From positions 1 to 60,326 of the forward strand of contig CANQJH010000006.1 of the NCBI GenBank assembly GCA_947624195.1: a stretch of 60,326 nucleotides of DNA, written 5' to 3'. The translations under genes and the position numbers were made by a program. Positions within the stretch are counted from its first letter, which is position 1. Each line of letters begins with the position of its first letter. The DNA comes from an uncultured Clostridia bacterium (GTDB lineage Bacteria > Bacillota > Clostridia > TANB77 > CAG-508). The notes beneath the pieces are model-generated. The model worked only from the letters and a program-made list of their open reading frames with translations. It searched no databases and was not told the DNA's origin. Shown piece by piece: positions 20,276 to 28,966 of this stretch.

Positions 20276-20728
20276 TTAATCATCTGTTTTTATCTCTTTT
20301 AGTAATTCTAGTTGTGAAATTAGTAATGATTCCATCTTTGCTTTATATACATCAAAGTCCTTTTTTACACTTTCCAATTCTTTCTTTTTATCTGTTATTT
20401 CTTTGTCTAGACCTTTTGTAGCCTCTTTTGCTTTAATTTCAGATTCTTTGATTATTTGCTCAGCTTGTTTTTGGGCAGCATTTTTTACTTCTTCAGATGC
20501 TGACTGTGCTAGAAGCAATGTACTTTGTAAAGTTGATTCTATTTGAGTGTAATGTGCTAGTTTTTCTGTTAATTCATCTACTTCTTTTTTTTCTTCTGCA
20601 ACTTGTTTATATAACTTTTCATAATCTTTTGTTAAATCATCTAAAAATTCATCTACTTCTTCTGGGTCATATCCATTTAAAGTCTTTTTAGAGAATTTTT
20701 TGTTTTCAATTTCTAAAGGTGTAATCAT
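20276..20728 (-). CDS. divIVA: DivIVA-domain cell division/polarity protein
   Basis: The 150-aa protein starts MITPLEIENKKFSKKTLNGY and contains the lipid-binding DivIVA signature DPEEVDEFLDDLTKDYE, followed by an extended coiled coil. DivIVA proteins bind curved membrane at division sites and poles and organise division partners. The ATG at 20728 is chosen because GGGAGG lies 5 nt upstream; the ORF extends 18 nt further. It lies 41 bp downstream of sepF in the conserved division cluster. Confidence 0.93.
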   Translation of the reverse strand: MITPLEIENKKFSKKTLNGYDPEEVDEFLDDLTKDYEKLYKQVAEEKKEVDELTEKLAHYTQIESTLQSTLLLAQSASEEVKNAAQKQAEQIIKESEIKAKEATKGLDKEITDKKKELESVKKDFDVYKAKMESLLISQLELLKEIKTDD

Positions 20729-20769
20729 AATTTCCTCCCTAAACAAGTCCTAAGTTTCTTTACTTAAGA

Positions 20770-21231
20770 TTAATTGTTTGAATTTCCTTTTAACCAAGAT
20801 ACTGGTCCTTTTGATTCTTCTTTAGTTGTTGAAGAAATTTCATAATTATAAGGAGCAACAACAAAAATTGAATTAGATATTTTTTGCATATGTCCTTCTA
20901 GTGCATGAACAGCACCACTAACAACATCAATTATTCTCCTTGCTACATCCTTGTTTACATACTCTAAATTTATAATTATTGATTTTTTATCCTTCAATAA
21001 ATCACACACTTCTTCAGCTTGTTCAAATTCAGTTGGTTGCATGATAACCATCCTAGCTTGTGGTTGCATTGTTACAACTTTACTTGATTGCTTCCTTCCA
21101 AGACCTAAAAAGCCTCTTGATTCTTCTTCATCTTCCTCAACTGCTTCTTCTTCGTAATCTTCTTCATAATCCTCATCTTCTGCTGTGTTCATGTTTATCA
21201 TATTCCACAACTTATTTACTACGTTTGCCAT
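20770..21231 (-). CDS. sepF: Cell division protein SepF
   Basis: The 153-aa protein has an N-terminal amphipathic helix (residues 1-13) that should bind membrane and a very acidic linker (about 15-37). Its C-terminal SepF domain contains VVTMQPQARMVIMQP, KSIIINLEYVNKDVARRIIDV and the GAVHALEG segment. SepF bundles FtsZ filaments and anchors the Z-ring at the membrane. AGGAGG is 10 nt before the ATG. Its position next to divIVA is typical of Firmicutes. Confidence 0.95.
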   Translation of the reverse strand: MANVVNKLWNMINMNTAEDEDYEEDYEEEAVEEDEEESRGFLGLGRKQSSKVVTMQPQARMVIMQPTEFEQAEEVCDLLKDKKSIIINLEYVNKDVARRIIDVVSGAVHALEGHMQKISNSIFVVAPYNYEISSTTKEESKGPVSWLKGNSNN

Positions 21232-21384
21232 CTAAAAATAACCTCCTATTATTTTTTCATTCGTTATACGACTAATTCTAGTATCTAACTTTTTTAAATT
21301 ATTGTCAATACATTTTTTCAAATGTAATTGTTATTTAATCGATTTGTAACTTTTTTGTAACATTATTTATTAAGAATATATATC

Positions 21385-22659
21385 CTAACTAACATTTTCA
21401 ATTTGGTTAATGGTAGGTTCAATAACTAATTCATCATAAAGCATTAGTGAAGTTTTCGCATTTTCAGCCACTTCCAAATCTTTAATTTCAGAAGTACTGT
21501 AATTACTTACTATTGAATAATCTTCACCTTCTTTTTTTACTTTTATAAGAACTTTCTCTAAATAACCTGCTCTAGTTCTAATTACATAATTTAGATTATT
21601 TTCGTGTATTATAGCTGAATTTGGTACTTTATATCCAGAGCTGTCCCACCATATTATGTCAAATATTATTTTTCTATATAATATAAGTTCATCTATGCCT
21701 TCTGTAAAGCTTATGACAAGTGTTACTTCTACATCATTATCTCTATTGATTTGAACTATTTTGCCATCTACTATCTTTCCACTTGGAAGAGTTATTTTGA
21801 GACTGTCTCCAACTTCTGCTACATTTGCTTCTGGAGTTCTTGACGTACAAGCTATGTAGCAAATAAAATTATTTATAATCTTTCCTGTTTCACTACTTGT
21901 TGACACTATTTGTCCAGTTTTTAAATTTAAATTCGATAAAAATTCTTTATTATAACTAGAAAAATTATCTGTTTTTAAAACTTCCTCTAAACCATCTACC
22001 CTATAAGAAACTAAACCACTTAATGGTGCTGTTACATACTCAGCACCAGAGTTTAGTTCATTTTCATACTGACTTCTTTCATCTATTAACTTTTTTAGAT
22101 AAGAACCTGATGGGCTTAAATCCCCTGCTATTTTTGCTTTTTTTGTAACATAGTTACTAATTTCCTTTTTAGTTTCTTGTATTGATTGAATACTGTTTAA
22201 TTTGTTGATATTACTTAGTTTTTCGGTGATTTGATTATCTAACAATTTAGTATCTGATGAAAGCATATCATCATGATTATTTTCCATAGCTTCTTGAATT
22301 TTTATATCTAATGTTTTTATCTTTTCTTTAAGATTATTTTCTCCACTTGAATAATATCTAAATATTGATTCCCCTTTGGCTACTCTCTTGCCTTCATCAA
22401 TAATTTGTTCCATACCATTTTTGTAATTTTCACCTTTTACTATTGTTTCATCTCTAATTATATAGCCTGTATCAGTTTCTTCTTTAGATATTTTTCCTTC
22501 TTTTACAATTACTGTTTTAGTCGGATTTTGTATTAATTTTATAATTGAAATTATTGCATAAATTGCAACTATAAGTAGCACGCTAAAACCTAATAAAACT
22601 TTCATTTTATTAAGTCTTTTCTTTCTATTCTTTAGTTGCTCTGCATTATTTTCTTTCAC
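21385..22659 (-). CDS. HlyD-like membrane fusion/adaptor protein (424 aa)
   Basis: After a basic start there is one transmembrane helix (about 22-43). A barrel-sandwich/lipoyl-like half motif (VVKEGKISKEETDTGYIIRD) follows, then a coiled-coil hairpin (about 105-190) and beta-barrel segments with APLSGLVSYRVDG, as in HlyD-type periplasmic adaptors. Such proteins are common beside sepF in Clostridia, where their partner is unknown. The start codon is GTG with TTGGAGG upstream, and the gene overlaps miaA by 14 bp, so translation is coupled. Confidence 0.8.
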   Translation of the reverse strand: MKENNAEQLKNRKKRLNKMKVLLGFSVLLIVAIYAIISIIKLIQNPTKTVIVKEGKISKEETDTGYIIRDETIVKGENYKNGMEQIIDEGKRVAKGESIFRYYSSGENNLKEKIKTLDIKIQEAMENNHDDMLSSDTKLLDNQITEKLSNINKLNSIQSIQETKKEISNYVTKKAKIAGDLSPSGSYLKKLIDERSQYENELNSGAEYVTAPLSGLVSYRVDGLEEVLKTDNFSSYNKEFLSNLNLKTGQIVSTSSETGKIINNFICYIACTSRTPEANVAEVGDSLKITLPSGKIVDGKIVQINRDNDVEVTLVISFTEGIDELILYRKIIFDIIWWDSSGYKVPNSAIIHENNLNYVIRTRAGYLEKVLIKVKKEGEDYSIVSNYSTSEIKDLEVAENAKTSLMLYDELVIEPTINQIENVS

Positions 22660-23563
22660 TTATTTCCTCCAAAATTGTATTAGCATTTTCTTCTTTTGTA
22701 TTTTTAATACCATCAAGCCATATTGCGTTTTTGTATGACCTAAACCAAGTAAGTTGTCTTTTAGCGTATCTTCTACTTTCTTGCTTGATTTTTTCTATCA
22801 TTTCTTCTTTTGTTAATTCATTATTTAAATATTGGACTACTTCTTTATATCCTAATCCCTGCATAGCAGTTGGGAATTCTTGATATTTTCCCACAAGTTC
22901 TTTTACTTCATCTATTAGCCCTTGTTTGATCATAATGTCAACTCTTTTGTTTATTCTATCATATAAAATATCCCTGTCCATACTTAAAACAAATATTTTA
23001 TAATCATATTTTAACTCTTTCCTTGATTCTTTTTCAAGTTCTGTTTTTGTTTTTCCAGTAGTATGATATATTTCAAGTATTCTCGAGATTCTTTTTCTAT
23101 CATTTGGGCTAATTTTTTGCATAGCCTCTTTATCAATTTTTAGTGCCATTTCATATAGTTCTGGCAAATCTATTTTTTCTAATTTATTTCTATATTCTAA
23201 ATCATTTTTTTCTTCTTTATATTCAATGTTATATATTAATGAATTAATATATAGTCCTGTTCCGCCGACAAGTATAGGAGTTTTTCCTCTTGACAAAATA
23301 TCTTCAATAGCTTTTGTTGCATCAGATTTAAAGTCAGCTACAGTGTACCTTTTATCTGGTGAAACAAAATCTATTAAATGATGTTTAGCCATTTTTTGTT
23401 CTTCATCTGTTGGTTTGGCAGTCCCAATATTCATATCTTTATATATTTGCATTGAATCGCACGATATAATCTCTCCATTTAGTCTATTAGCCACTTCAAT
23501 GCCAAGCGATGTTTTACCAGACGCAGTTGGTCCGCATATTACTATTATAGTTGGCTTACTCAT
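22646..23563 (-). CDS. miaA: tRNA dimethylallyltransferase MiaA
   Basis: The 305-aa enzyme shows the P-loop GPTASGKT (11-18), SCDSMQIYKDMNIGTAK, the GGTGLY motif, and the ADFKSDA and QGLGYKEV segments of MiaA. It adds an isopentenyl group to A37 of tRNAs reading U-starting codons, improving decoding. GGAGG lies 10 nt before the ATG. It forms an operon-like run with mutL and the 134-aa membrane protein upstream and the HlyD-like gene downstream. Confidence 0.97.
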   Translation of the reverse strand: MSKPTIIVICGPTASGKTSLGIEVANRLNGEIISCDSMQIYKDMNIGTAKPTDEEQKMAKHHLIDFVSPDKRYTVADFKSDATKAIEDILSRGKTPILVGGTGLYINSLIYNIEYKEEKNDLEYRNKLEKIDLPELYEMALKIDKEAMQKISPNDRKRISRILEIYHTTGKTKTELEKESRKELKYDYKIFVLSMDRDILYDRINKRVDIMIKQGLIDEVKELVGKYQEFPTAMQGLGYKEVVQYLNNELTKEEMIEKIKQESRRYAKRQLTWFRSYKNAIWLDGIKNTKEENANTILEEISERK

Positions 23564-23588
23564 TAATTACAGCCTCCATCTTATCAAT

Positions 23589-23993
23589 TTAAAAATACTG
23601 TGATATATACCTTTTTATATTTATAAATTCAATAATTAATAAAACAATATCTATGATTAAACATATAATTATTCTAGTTCTAAATTGCCTTTGATCTATA
23701 TCTTCTAACTTCCATTTATTAATTTGCATAGCCAAAGGGCAAGCCATCAAAATCATATTAATTGGAAATAGTGTAAAAATAATCATTGGCTTCATAACAT
23801 TAGATACTTCTTCCATTATGTTACCTGGTTGTCCTATTGAATAAATAATATTTGCTAATACTAAATTAACTATTATCATCACAATTGTTGTTATAATTTT
23901 GAAAATAATATCAGTCCCATTTAGCAACTTTAATAAAATAATTATAGAAATTATACTTAAAATTGTTATTAAAATAATTATAATGTTTAACAT
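23589..23993 (-). CDS. Small integral membrane protein of unknown function (134 aa)
   Basis: The sequence has four hydrophobic segments (about 1-24, 29-52, 68-90 and 105-127) separated by short polar loops, with a C-terminal KRYISQYF. No known motif is visible. AAGGAG is 11 nt before the ATG. It lies between mutL (86 bp) and miaA (26 bp) on the same strand and is probably cotranscribed with them. No function can be assigned. Confidence 0.7.
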   Translation of the reverse strand: MLNIIIILITILSIISIIILLKLLNGTDIIFKIITTIVMIIVNLVLANIIYSIGQPGNIMEEVSNVMKPMIIFTLFPINMILMACPLAMQINKWKLEDIDQRQFRTRIIICLIIDIVLLIIEFINIKRYISQYF

Positions 23994-24078
23994 TTAAATT
24001 TTAACTCCTTGTTCCATTATTTTAATTATGAATTGTTGAATTGTTGAATTTTAGAAATATACAAACTTTATATTGGTA

Positions 24079-26571
24079 TTATCTTCTAGAAAATTTCTTT
24101 TCTATATCATTTTTAGACATTTTAATTACAGTTGGTCTTCCGTGAGGACAACTAAATGGATTTGGAAGTTTTAATAATTCTTGCATTAAATTATCTACTT
24201 CTTCTTTTGTAAGTGCCATATGTGCTTTTACTGCTGCCTTGCAAGCCACTGTTGCTAAGAATTTGTCTTCTAATTCTTGCTTAGCTGTTCTAGCAACAGT
24301 ATTTATTTCGTCCAATGTTTCCAAGAATATTTCCTTAGTGTCATAATCCATACAAAATTCAGGCACTCCTGTTAATTTAATTGTGTTGTCCCCAAATTCT
24401 TCAACCATAAATCCGGCTTTTTCAAATAGTGTTTTGTTATCTCTAAATATGCCCATTTCTTTATTGTTTAAATTAATTATATCTGGCAAAAGCATTAGCT
24501 GAGAATCTTTTTCTTTATCTTCATAATAGTTTTTCTTTACTTTTTCATACATAATTCTTTCATGTGCTGCGTGTTGGTCTAATATGTATAAATCATTGTT
24601 GATACTCAAAATAATATATGTGTTAAATGCAATTCCTATGAATTTATATGGCATTTTATTTTCACTATCATCTGATTCAAACATTGAGATTTCATTATCT
24701 TTAATTGGAGATATTGGATACTTATCTTCTTCTTCAGCAATTTTTTCTTTATATTGTTTTTGTGCTTCTTCAATATTTCTGCCAAATAATTTTTTGTACA
24801 TCTCTTCAAAAGAGATTTCTTCGTGTTCTTCTACTTGCTCTGCTTTTTCTGTTTCTACATCATTTGCTGTCTTTTCATCTTCGTTAGCTTTGACTTCATC
24901 AATTGGCTCTATCTTGTTGTCTTCACTAGGCTTTTCTTCTTCGCTTAGTGCTGTCTTGATTTCCTCACCTTGTTCTGGATTAACCCCTCCGTCCACTTTA
25001 AGTTCTTTGCTTTCCTCTTCCTTCTTTTCTCGATTGTCTTTGGCATTCTCATTTTGTCCTGTCTTTAATTCTACGTTTGGTTTTGTTTCTTCATTTAATT
25101 CTTTGTCTGTCTCAGCCTTAACTTCTTCATTACCTTGGGTTTCTTTGGTTTTAACGTCTTCCTCAGATTTCACTCCTGTGTCAAGTTTGGCTTCTTCATT
25201 TAAATTTGCTTCTTCTCTTAAGCTTGGCGCCACACTTTCTTCCTTCTTCTCTTTTTGCTCACTTTCCTGACTCGTATTGTTTTTATCTCTTTCTAGCATA
25301 AAAGCAGTAAAACTATTTAATCCTTTTGTTATTTCTTCTGGTGTTGTTGCTTTGGCAATTTCCTGCACAAACTTTGTTCTAGTTTCCTCATCAAGTCCTT
25401 TTATTGTATTTTTGAAGTCACTAAACTTTGGTCCATTATCTACACTACTCTTTTCTTCTTGCATAGAATTTTGGAACGTTTTATTTAATCCCCATGCTTC
25501 AACTCTATCCTTATTTTTTACCTCTTTTAAAATATCATTTGGTGTTAAATCACTATAATCTTTTTCAGTATCTGATACCAAGTCGCCTTTTAATAAAGTC
25601 TCTTTAATTGCGTGATATACTGCTTTAAAAACTTTTCCTTCTTCTTCAAATCTAACTTCTAGTTTAGTTGGATGCACGTTAACATCAACTTTTTTCATGT
25701 CCATATCAATATTTAAAATTAGAAATCCGTGTTTTCCAATTGTAACCAGCCCTTTAAAGCCTTGCTCAGCAGCACTTGTAAGAGTTTTATCTTTTATGTA
25801 TCTGTTGTTAACAAAAAATAATTGGTTTGTCCTATTAGAGCGTGAAATTATTGGCTTGCCAATAACACCAGTAATATGCATATCTTCATATGTATAATCA
25901 ACTGGCAAAATATTTTCTACTATTTCTTTTCCAAATATTGCATAAATAGTATCCTCTATTTTTCCGCTTCCATTAGTTTGTATTATTGTCTTTCCTGAAT
26001 TTATTAATTTAATTGCTATACCTGGATTAGCCAAAGCTATCCTTGTAATAGCATCTTCTATATAACCAAGTTCCGTGAAGTCTTTTCTCAAAAATTTATA
26101 TCTAACAGGTGTATTATAAAATAGGTCTTTTACTGTAATGCTTGTACCCTTTGACGCTCCTTCTTCGTGCTTGTCTACTATATCTCCACCTTCTACTACA
26201 ACTTTATATCCTAGATCACTATCTACTGTTTTTGAAACTAATTCAACTTTTGATATAGCTGCTATGCTTGCCAATGCCTCGCCTCTAAACCCCATTGACT
26301 TAACAGTTGCTAAATCGTCAGCTTTTCTTATCTTACTTGTAGCATGTCTTTCAAAAGCAATTTCCATATCATCAGGCATTATACCGCTACCGTCATCTAT
26401 TACTCTAATATAAGAAATACCACCATTTTTTACATCAACAGTAATATTTTTAGCGCCGCTATCAACTGAGTTCTCAACTAGCTCTTTTACAGCAGACGCA
26501 GGTCTTTCAATAACTTCTCCAGCAGCTATTTGATTAATTGTTAAATCGTCTAACAAAACAATTTTACCCAT
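24079..26571 (-). CDS. mutL: DNA mismatch repair protein MutL, endonuclease type, with long acidic linker
   Basis: The 830-aa protein has the GHKL ATPase domain (NQIAAGEVIERPASAVKELV, DDGSGI, FRGEALASI, GTSITVKDLF). Its C-terminal domain has the endonuclease metal motif DQHAAHERIMYE and the zinc-site CPHGRP. It therefore nicks DNA itself, as in bacteria without MutH. The linker between about 420 and 650 is a Glu/Lys/Asn-rich, repeat-like low-complexity tract that makes this protein about 200 residues longer than common MutL. The ATG at 26571 is preferred because family members start M-x-K-I-x-x-L-x-D and GAGGA lies upstream. mutS is not in the window. Confidence 0.96.
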   Translation of the reverse strand: MGKIVLLDDLTINQIAAGEVIERPASAVKELVENSVDSGAKNITVDVKNGGISYIRVIDDGSGIMPDDMEIAFERHATSKIRKADDLATVKSMGFRGEALASIAAISKVELVSKTVDSDLGYKVVVEGGDIVDKHEEGASKGTSITVKDLFYNTPVRYKFLRKDFTELGYIEDAITRIALANPGIAIKLINSGKTIIQTNGSGKIEDTIYAIFGKEIVENILPVDYTYEDMHITGVIGKPIISRSNRTNQLFFVNNRYIKDKTLTSAAEQGFKGLVTIGKHGFLILNIDMDMKKVDVNVHPTKLEVRFEEEGKVFKAVYHAIKETLLKGDLVSDTEKDYSDLTPNDILKEVKNKDRVEAWGLNKTFQNSMQEEKSSVDNGPKFSDFKNTIKGLDEETRTKFVQEIAKATTPEEITKGLNSFTAFMLERDKNNTSQESEQKEKKEESVAPSLREEANLNEEAKLDTGVKSEEDVKTKETQGNEEVKAETDKELNEETKPNVELKTGQNENAKDNREKKEEESKELKVDGGVNPEQGEEIKTALSEEEKPSEDNKIEPIDEVKANEDEKTANDVETEKAEQVEEHEEISFEEMYKKLFGRNIEEAQKQYKEKIAEEEDKYPISPIKDNEISMFESDDSENKMPYKFIGIAFNTYIILSINNDLYILDQHAAHERIMYEKVKKNYYEDKEKDSQLMLLPDIINLNNKEMGIFRDNKTLFEKAGFMVEEFGDNTIKLTGVPEFCMDYDTKEIFLETLDEINTVARTAKQELEDKFLATVACKAAVKAHMALTKEEVDNLMQELLKLPNPFSCPHGRPTVIKMSKNDIEKKFSRR

Positions 26572-26709
26572 TATTTGTTCCTCACTTTCAAAATTCAAAT
26601 AAATTATATCATTTCAAAATATTTTTGTACAGTATTCGTAACCAAATTATTTTATTATGAATAATATATACCATACTAAAGATTTCAAATCTTGATAGGA
26701 GGTATTAAA

Positions 26710-26838
26710 ATGAGAGGTTGTTGTAACGGTGATATGTTATGGTTCATTATCCTAATTGTATTACTATGCTGCTGTGGATGTGGCGGTAGAGATAATGACT
26801 GTGGCTGTATGCCAACACCACCTTGCTGTGGTAACTAA
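26710..26838 (+). CDS. 42-aa Cys-rich single-pass membrane peptide 1
   Basis: The peptide begins MRGCCNGDMLWFIILIVLL, one hydrophobic helix. It then runs into CCCGCGG and ends with CGCMPTPPCCGN, giving 11 Cys in 42 residues. A strong AGGAGG lies 7 nt before the ATG. It is the first of a tandem pair of similar peptides in opposite orientation to mutL and metK. The pattern resembles short Cys/Gly-rich membrane peptides of Firmicutes, some sporulation-linked. Metal binding or disulfide cross-linking is possible but not shown. Confidence 0.65.
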   Translation: MRGCCNGDMLWFIILIVLLCCCGCGGRDNDCGCMPTPPCCGN

Positions 26839-26897
26839 TTATCAAATTAATTGATAATTTGCATGTAAAGACTTTTTTAGGAAAGGAGGCCTATTTA

Positions 26898-26990
26898 ATG
26901 CAAGGATGTGGAAAAGATAATGATTGCTTCTGCATAATAATAATACTTCTATTGTTATGCTGCTGCGGTGGAAACAAAGGTTTTTGCTAA
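26898..26990 (+). CDS. 30-aa Cys-rich single-pass membrane peptide 2
   Basis: The peptide begins MQGCGKDNDCFCIIIILLLL and ends CCCGGNKGFC. A perfect AAAGGAGG precedes the ATG by 9 nt. It shares the sequence DND-C-x-C and the hydrophobic-run-then-CCCGG layout with peptide 1, which ends 59 bp upstream, so the two are paralogues and probably cotranscribed. The orders of motifs are permuted between them: the DND block follows the helix in peptide 1 and precedes it in peptide 2. Function is unknown. Confidence 0.6.
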   Translation: MQGCGKDNDCFCIIIILLLLCCCGGNKGFC

Positions 26991-27043
26991 AATTAAATAA
27001 ATACATTTTCAAATATTAAATTTCTTATTCACTTTTTAATAAA

Positions 27044-27082
27044 TGAGTATATAGAACAGTTTGTATAAGTTCTATATACTCA
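27044..27082. promoter_or_regulatory. Perfect 14-bp inverted repeat between Cys-peptides and metK
   Basis: TGAGTATATAGAAC and GTTCTATATACTCA are exact complements separated by 11 nt. No T-run follows on either strand, so this is less like an intrinsic terminator than like an operator or a structured 3' end of the Cys-peptide transcript. Confidence 0.5.
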
Positions 27083-27089
27083 AATGCAA

Positions 27090-27134
27090 AAAGCAAAGAT
27101 TTTCTATATTATAATTAGAAAATCCTTGCTCTTT
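27090..27134 (-). terminator. Intrinsic terminator of metK
   Basis: GCAAAGATTTTCTA pairs with TAGAAAATCCTTGC (one mismatch) and lies 13 bp after the metK stop. On the minus strand it is followed by a T-run. Confidence 0.7.
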
Positions 27135-27147
27135 GTTAATTTATAAA

Positions 27148-28287
27148 TTAGTCCAGTAGCCTTTTAAAAATATTTGCACTATCTAGCTGTTCCCAAGTGC
27201 ATTCTATTGTCTTATCTTTATCTAAATATCTTCTTCCAAAATGTCCACCATTGCATGTTTCACTATAAATTGGGTTTCTTAATTTAAGCTTATCAATTAT
27301 TCCTTTTGGTGACAAATCAAAATTATCATAAATAGCTTTTATAATTTTATCTGTTTCTACTTTGTTAGTATCTTTGCAATTTATAAAAATTGAAATTGGC
27401 TCTGGAACACCAATAGCATAAGATAGTTGCAATAGGCACTCTTCTGCGATTCCTGAGGCTACAATATTTTTCGCTAAATATCTTGCCATATAAGCTGCAC
27501 TTCTATCAACCTTTGTTGGGTCTTTTCCAGAAAAAGCACCACCTCCATGTGGAGCATATCCACCATAGGTATCTACAATTATTTTTCTTCCTGTAAGACC
27601 CGCATCGCCTTCTGGTCCACCAATTACAAATTTTCCAGTAGGATTAATCAATACTTTGAAATCTGTGTTCAAATTATACTCTTTTGCAACTTTTACCATT
27701 ATTTCATTTTTTATGAAATCCTTAAATTCGTTTTCATCAAAATTTTCATCATGTTGGATAGACATTAGCATTGTATCAACTCTTGTAGCTTTGCCATTTT
27801 CATATTCTAAGGTTACCTGTGACTTCATATCTGGCTTAGCAAATTTAAATTTTCCGTTCTGACGATATTCTGTTGCTAACATTATTAACTTATGTGCCAT
27901 AGTAATAGCAAGTGGCATATATTCTGAAGTTTCGGAATTTGCATATCCAAACATTATACCTTGGTCACCAGCTCCTCCTACGTCAACGCCTTGAGCTATA
28001 TCAGGCGACTGCTTGCTAAGTAAATTTATTACTTTTGGAGTATATGTATAACCTATTCTTTTAATCGTTCTTTTTACTATATTATCTACATCTATTTGTG
28101 CATTGGTCGTAATTTCTCCTGCTAAAATTACGACATCATTCTTTGCCATTGTCTCACAAGCTACTCTTGAATATTTATCTTGTTTTAAACATTCGTCCAA
28201 TATACTATCAGAAATCATATCGCAAACATGGTCTGGATGTCCTATTGACACAGCTTCTGATGTAAAATAGTATTTTGTTGTATTCAT
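27148..28287 (-). CDS. metK: S-adenosylmethionine synthetase
   Basis: The 379-aa protein has the MetK signatures: TSEAVSIGHPDHVCD at the N-terminus, the methionine-binding GAGDQGIMFGYA, GPEGDAGLTGRK, and the phosphate-binding GGGAFSGKDPTKVDRS. It makes S-adenosylmethionine from methionine and ATP, supplying the several methyltransferases encoded nearby. The ATG at 28287 fits the family start and has AAAGGG upstream; the ORF extends 10 codons further. I looked for a SAM riboswitch in the 5' region and did not see one. Confidence 0.97.
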   Translation of the reverse strand: MNTTKYYFTSEAVSIGHPDHVCDMISDSILDECLKQDKYSRVACETMAKNDVVILAGEITTNAQIDVDNIVKRTIKRIGYTYTPKVINLLSKQSPDIAQGVDVGGAGDQGIMFGYANSETSEYMPLAITMAHKLIMLATEYRQNGKFKFAKPDMKSQVTLEYENGKATRVDTMLMSIQHDENFDENEFKDFIKNEIMVKVAKEYNLNTDFKVLINPTGKFVIGGPEGDAGLTGRKIIVDTYGGYAPHGGGAFSGKDPTKVDRSAAYMARYLAKNIVASGIAEECLLQLSYAIGVPEPISIFINCKDTNKVETDKIIKAIYDNFDLSPKGIIDKLKLRNPIYSETCNGGHFGRRYLDKDKTIECTWEQLDSANIFKRLLD

Positions 28288-28453
28288 TAAAATTTCATCC
28301 CTTTCTTGCTTAAACACAAACCTTACATAAAACTGAAAAATTTAATTCTATGTATTTTGTATAATTCTTTATTTTTTACTTTTTTCGTACCTATATATTT
28401 TAATATGAAACCCTATAAAAGTCAATTGATAATTTCACAATTAATATGAAAAT

Positions 28454-28478
28454 GGTGCAATCTGTAGAAGATTGCACC
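28454..28478 (-). terminator. Intrinsic terminator of the 86-aa membrane protein gene
   Basis: GGTGCAATCT and AGATTGCACC form a perfect 10-bp stem with a 5-nt loop, followed on the minus strand by ATTTTC. A second short palindrome of AAAAGGTAA with TTACCTTTT lies between it and the stop codon at 28512. Confidence 0.75.
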
Positions 28479-28511
28479 TCAAAAGGTAAATTACCTTTTA
28501 ACCACCAATTT

Positions 28512-28772
28512 TTACCTGTACCTTTTAGTGATTTTAAGTCCAGTTCGATAAATAATTATCATCCCAGCAAAAGAATAGGGAATCCCGAAAAACATCTTGA
28601 TAACTTGGCAGAAGATTTTCCATGACTTTTCAGCTCCTACCATCGTGTTGCTAATTTTAGATATTTCGTTGATTGGTCCTACTCCAAATACCCACCCCAT
28701 CAATCCAATTCCAATAACAATGGAGCCAAACATGATAAGGTACCCCGAGAGTCTAATTAGTTTCCGTTTCAA
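28512..28772 (-). CDS. Small two-helix membrane protein (86 aa)
   Basis: Two hydrophobic segments (about 11-32 and 58-75) flank a polar loop, and the C-terminus is basic (KITKRYR). The start is TTG, decided by AGGAGG 7 nt upstream. It lies alone between leuS and metK with its own strong terminator. Its G/C use (GGG, CCC, GTC, CGG codons) is richer than in neighbouring genes, so recent acquisition is possible. I do not recognise a family. Confidence 0.65.
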   Translation of the reverse strand: MKRKLIRLSGYLIMFGSIVIGIGLMGWVFGVGPINEISKISNTMVGAEKSWKIFCQVIKMFFGIPYSFAGMIIIYRTGLKITKRYR

Positions 28773-28966
28773 GTGAAATCCTCCTTTGAAAAAAATTGGT
28801 TTGAAAATTGGTCTAACACAATTATATCATAAAAAATTCTAAAAAGCTAGTACTTTATGGAAATGCTAATTATTTTTATTTAATTACAAAATTGCATTTA
28901 CTTTTTCACTTGAACAATTTTTATTAAAAAGTATTATCTTGTCGTCTTTTTTCTATACTTTTAAAA

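Noticed and set aside
28288-28511. SAM riboswitch upstream of metK
   Set aside because: I found none of the conserved SAM-I core elements. The only strong structure is the terminator of the neighbouring membrane protein gene.
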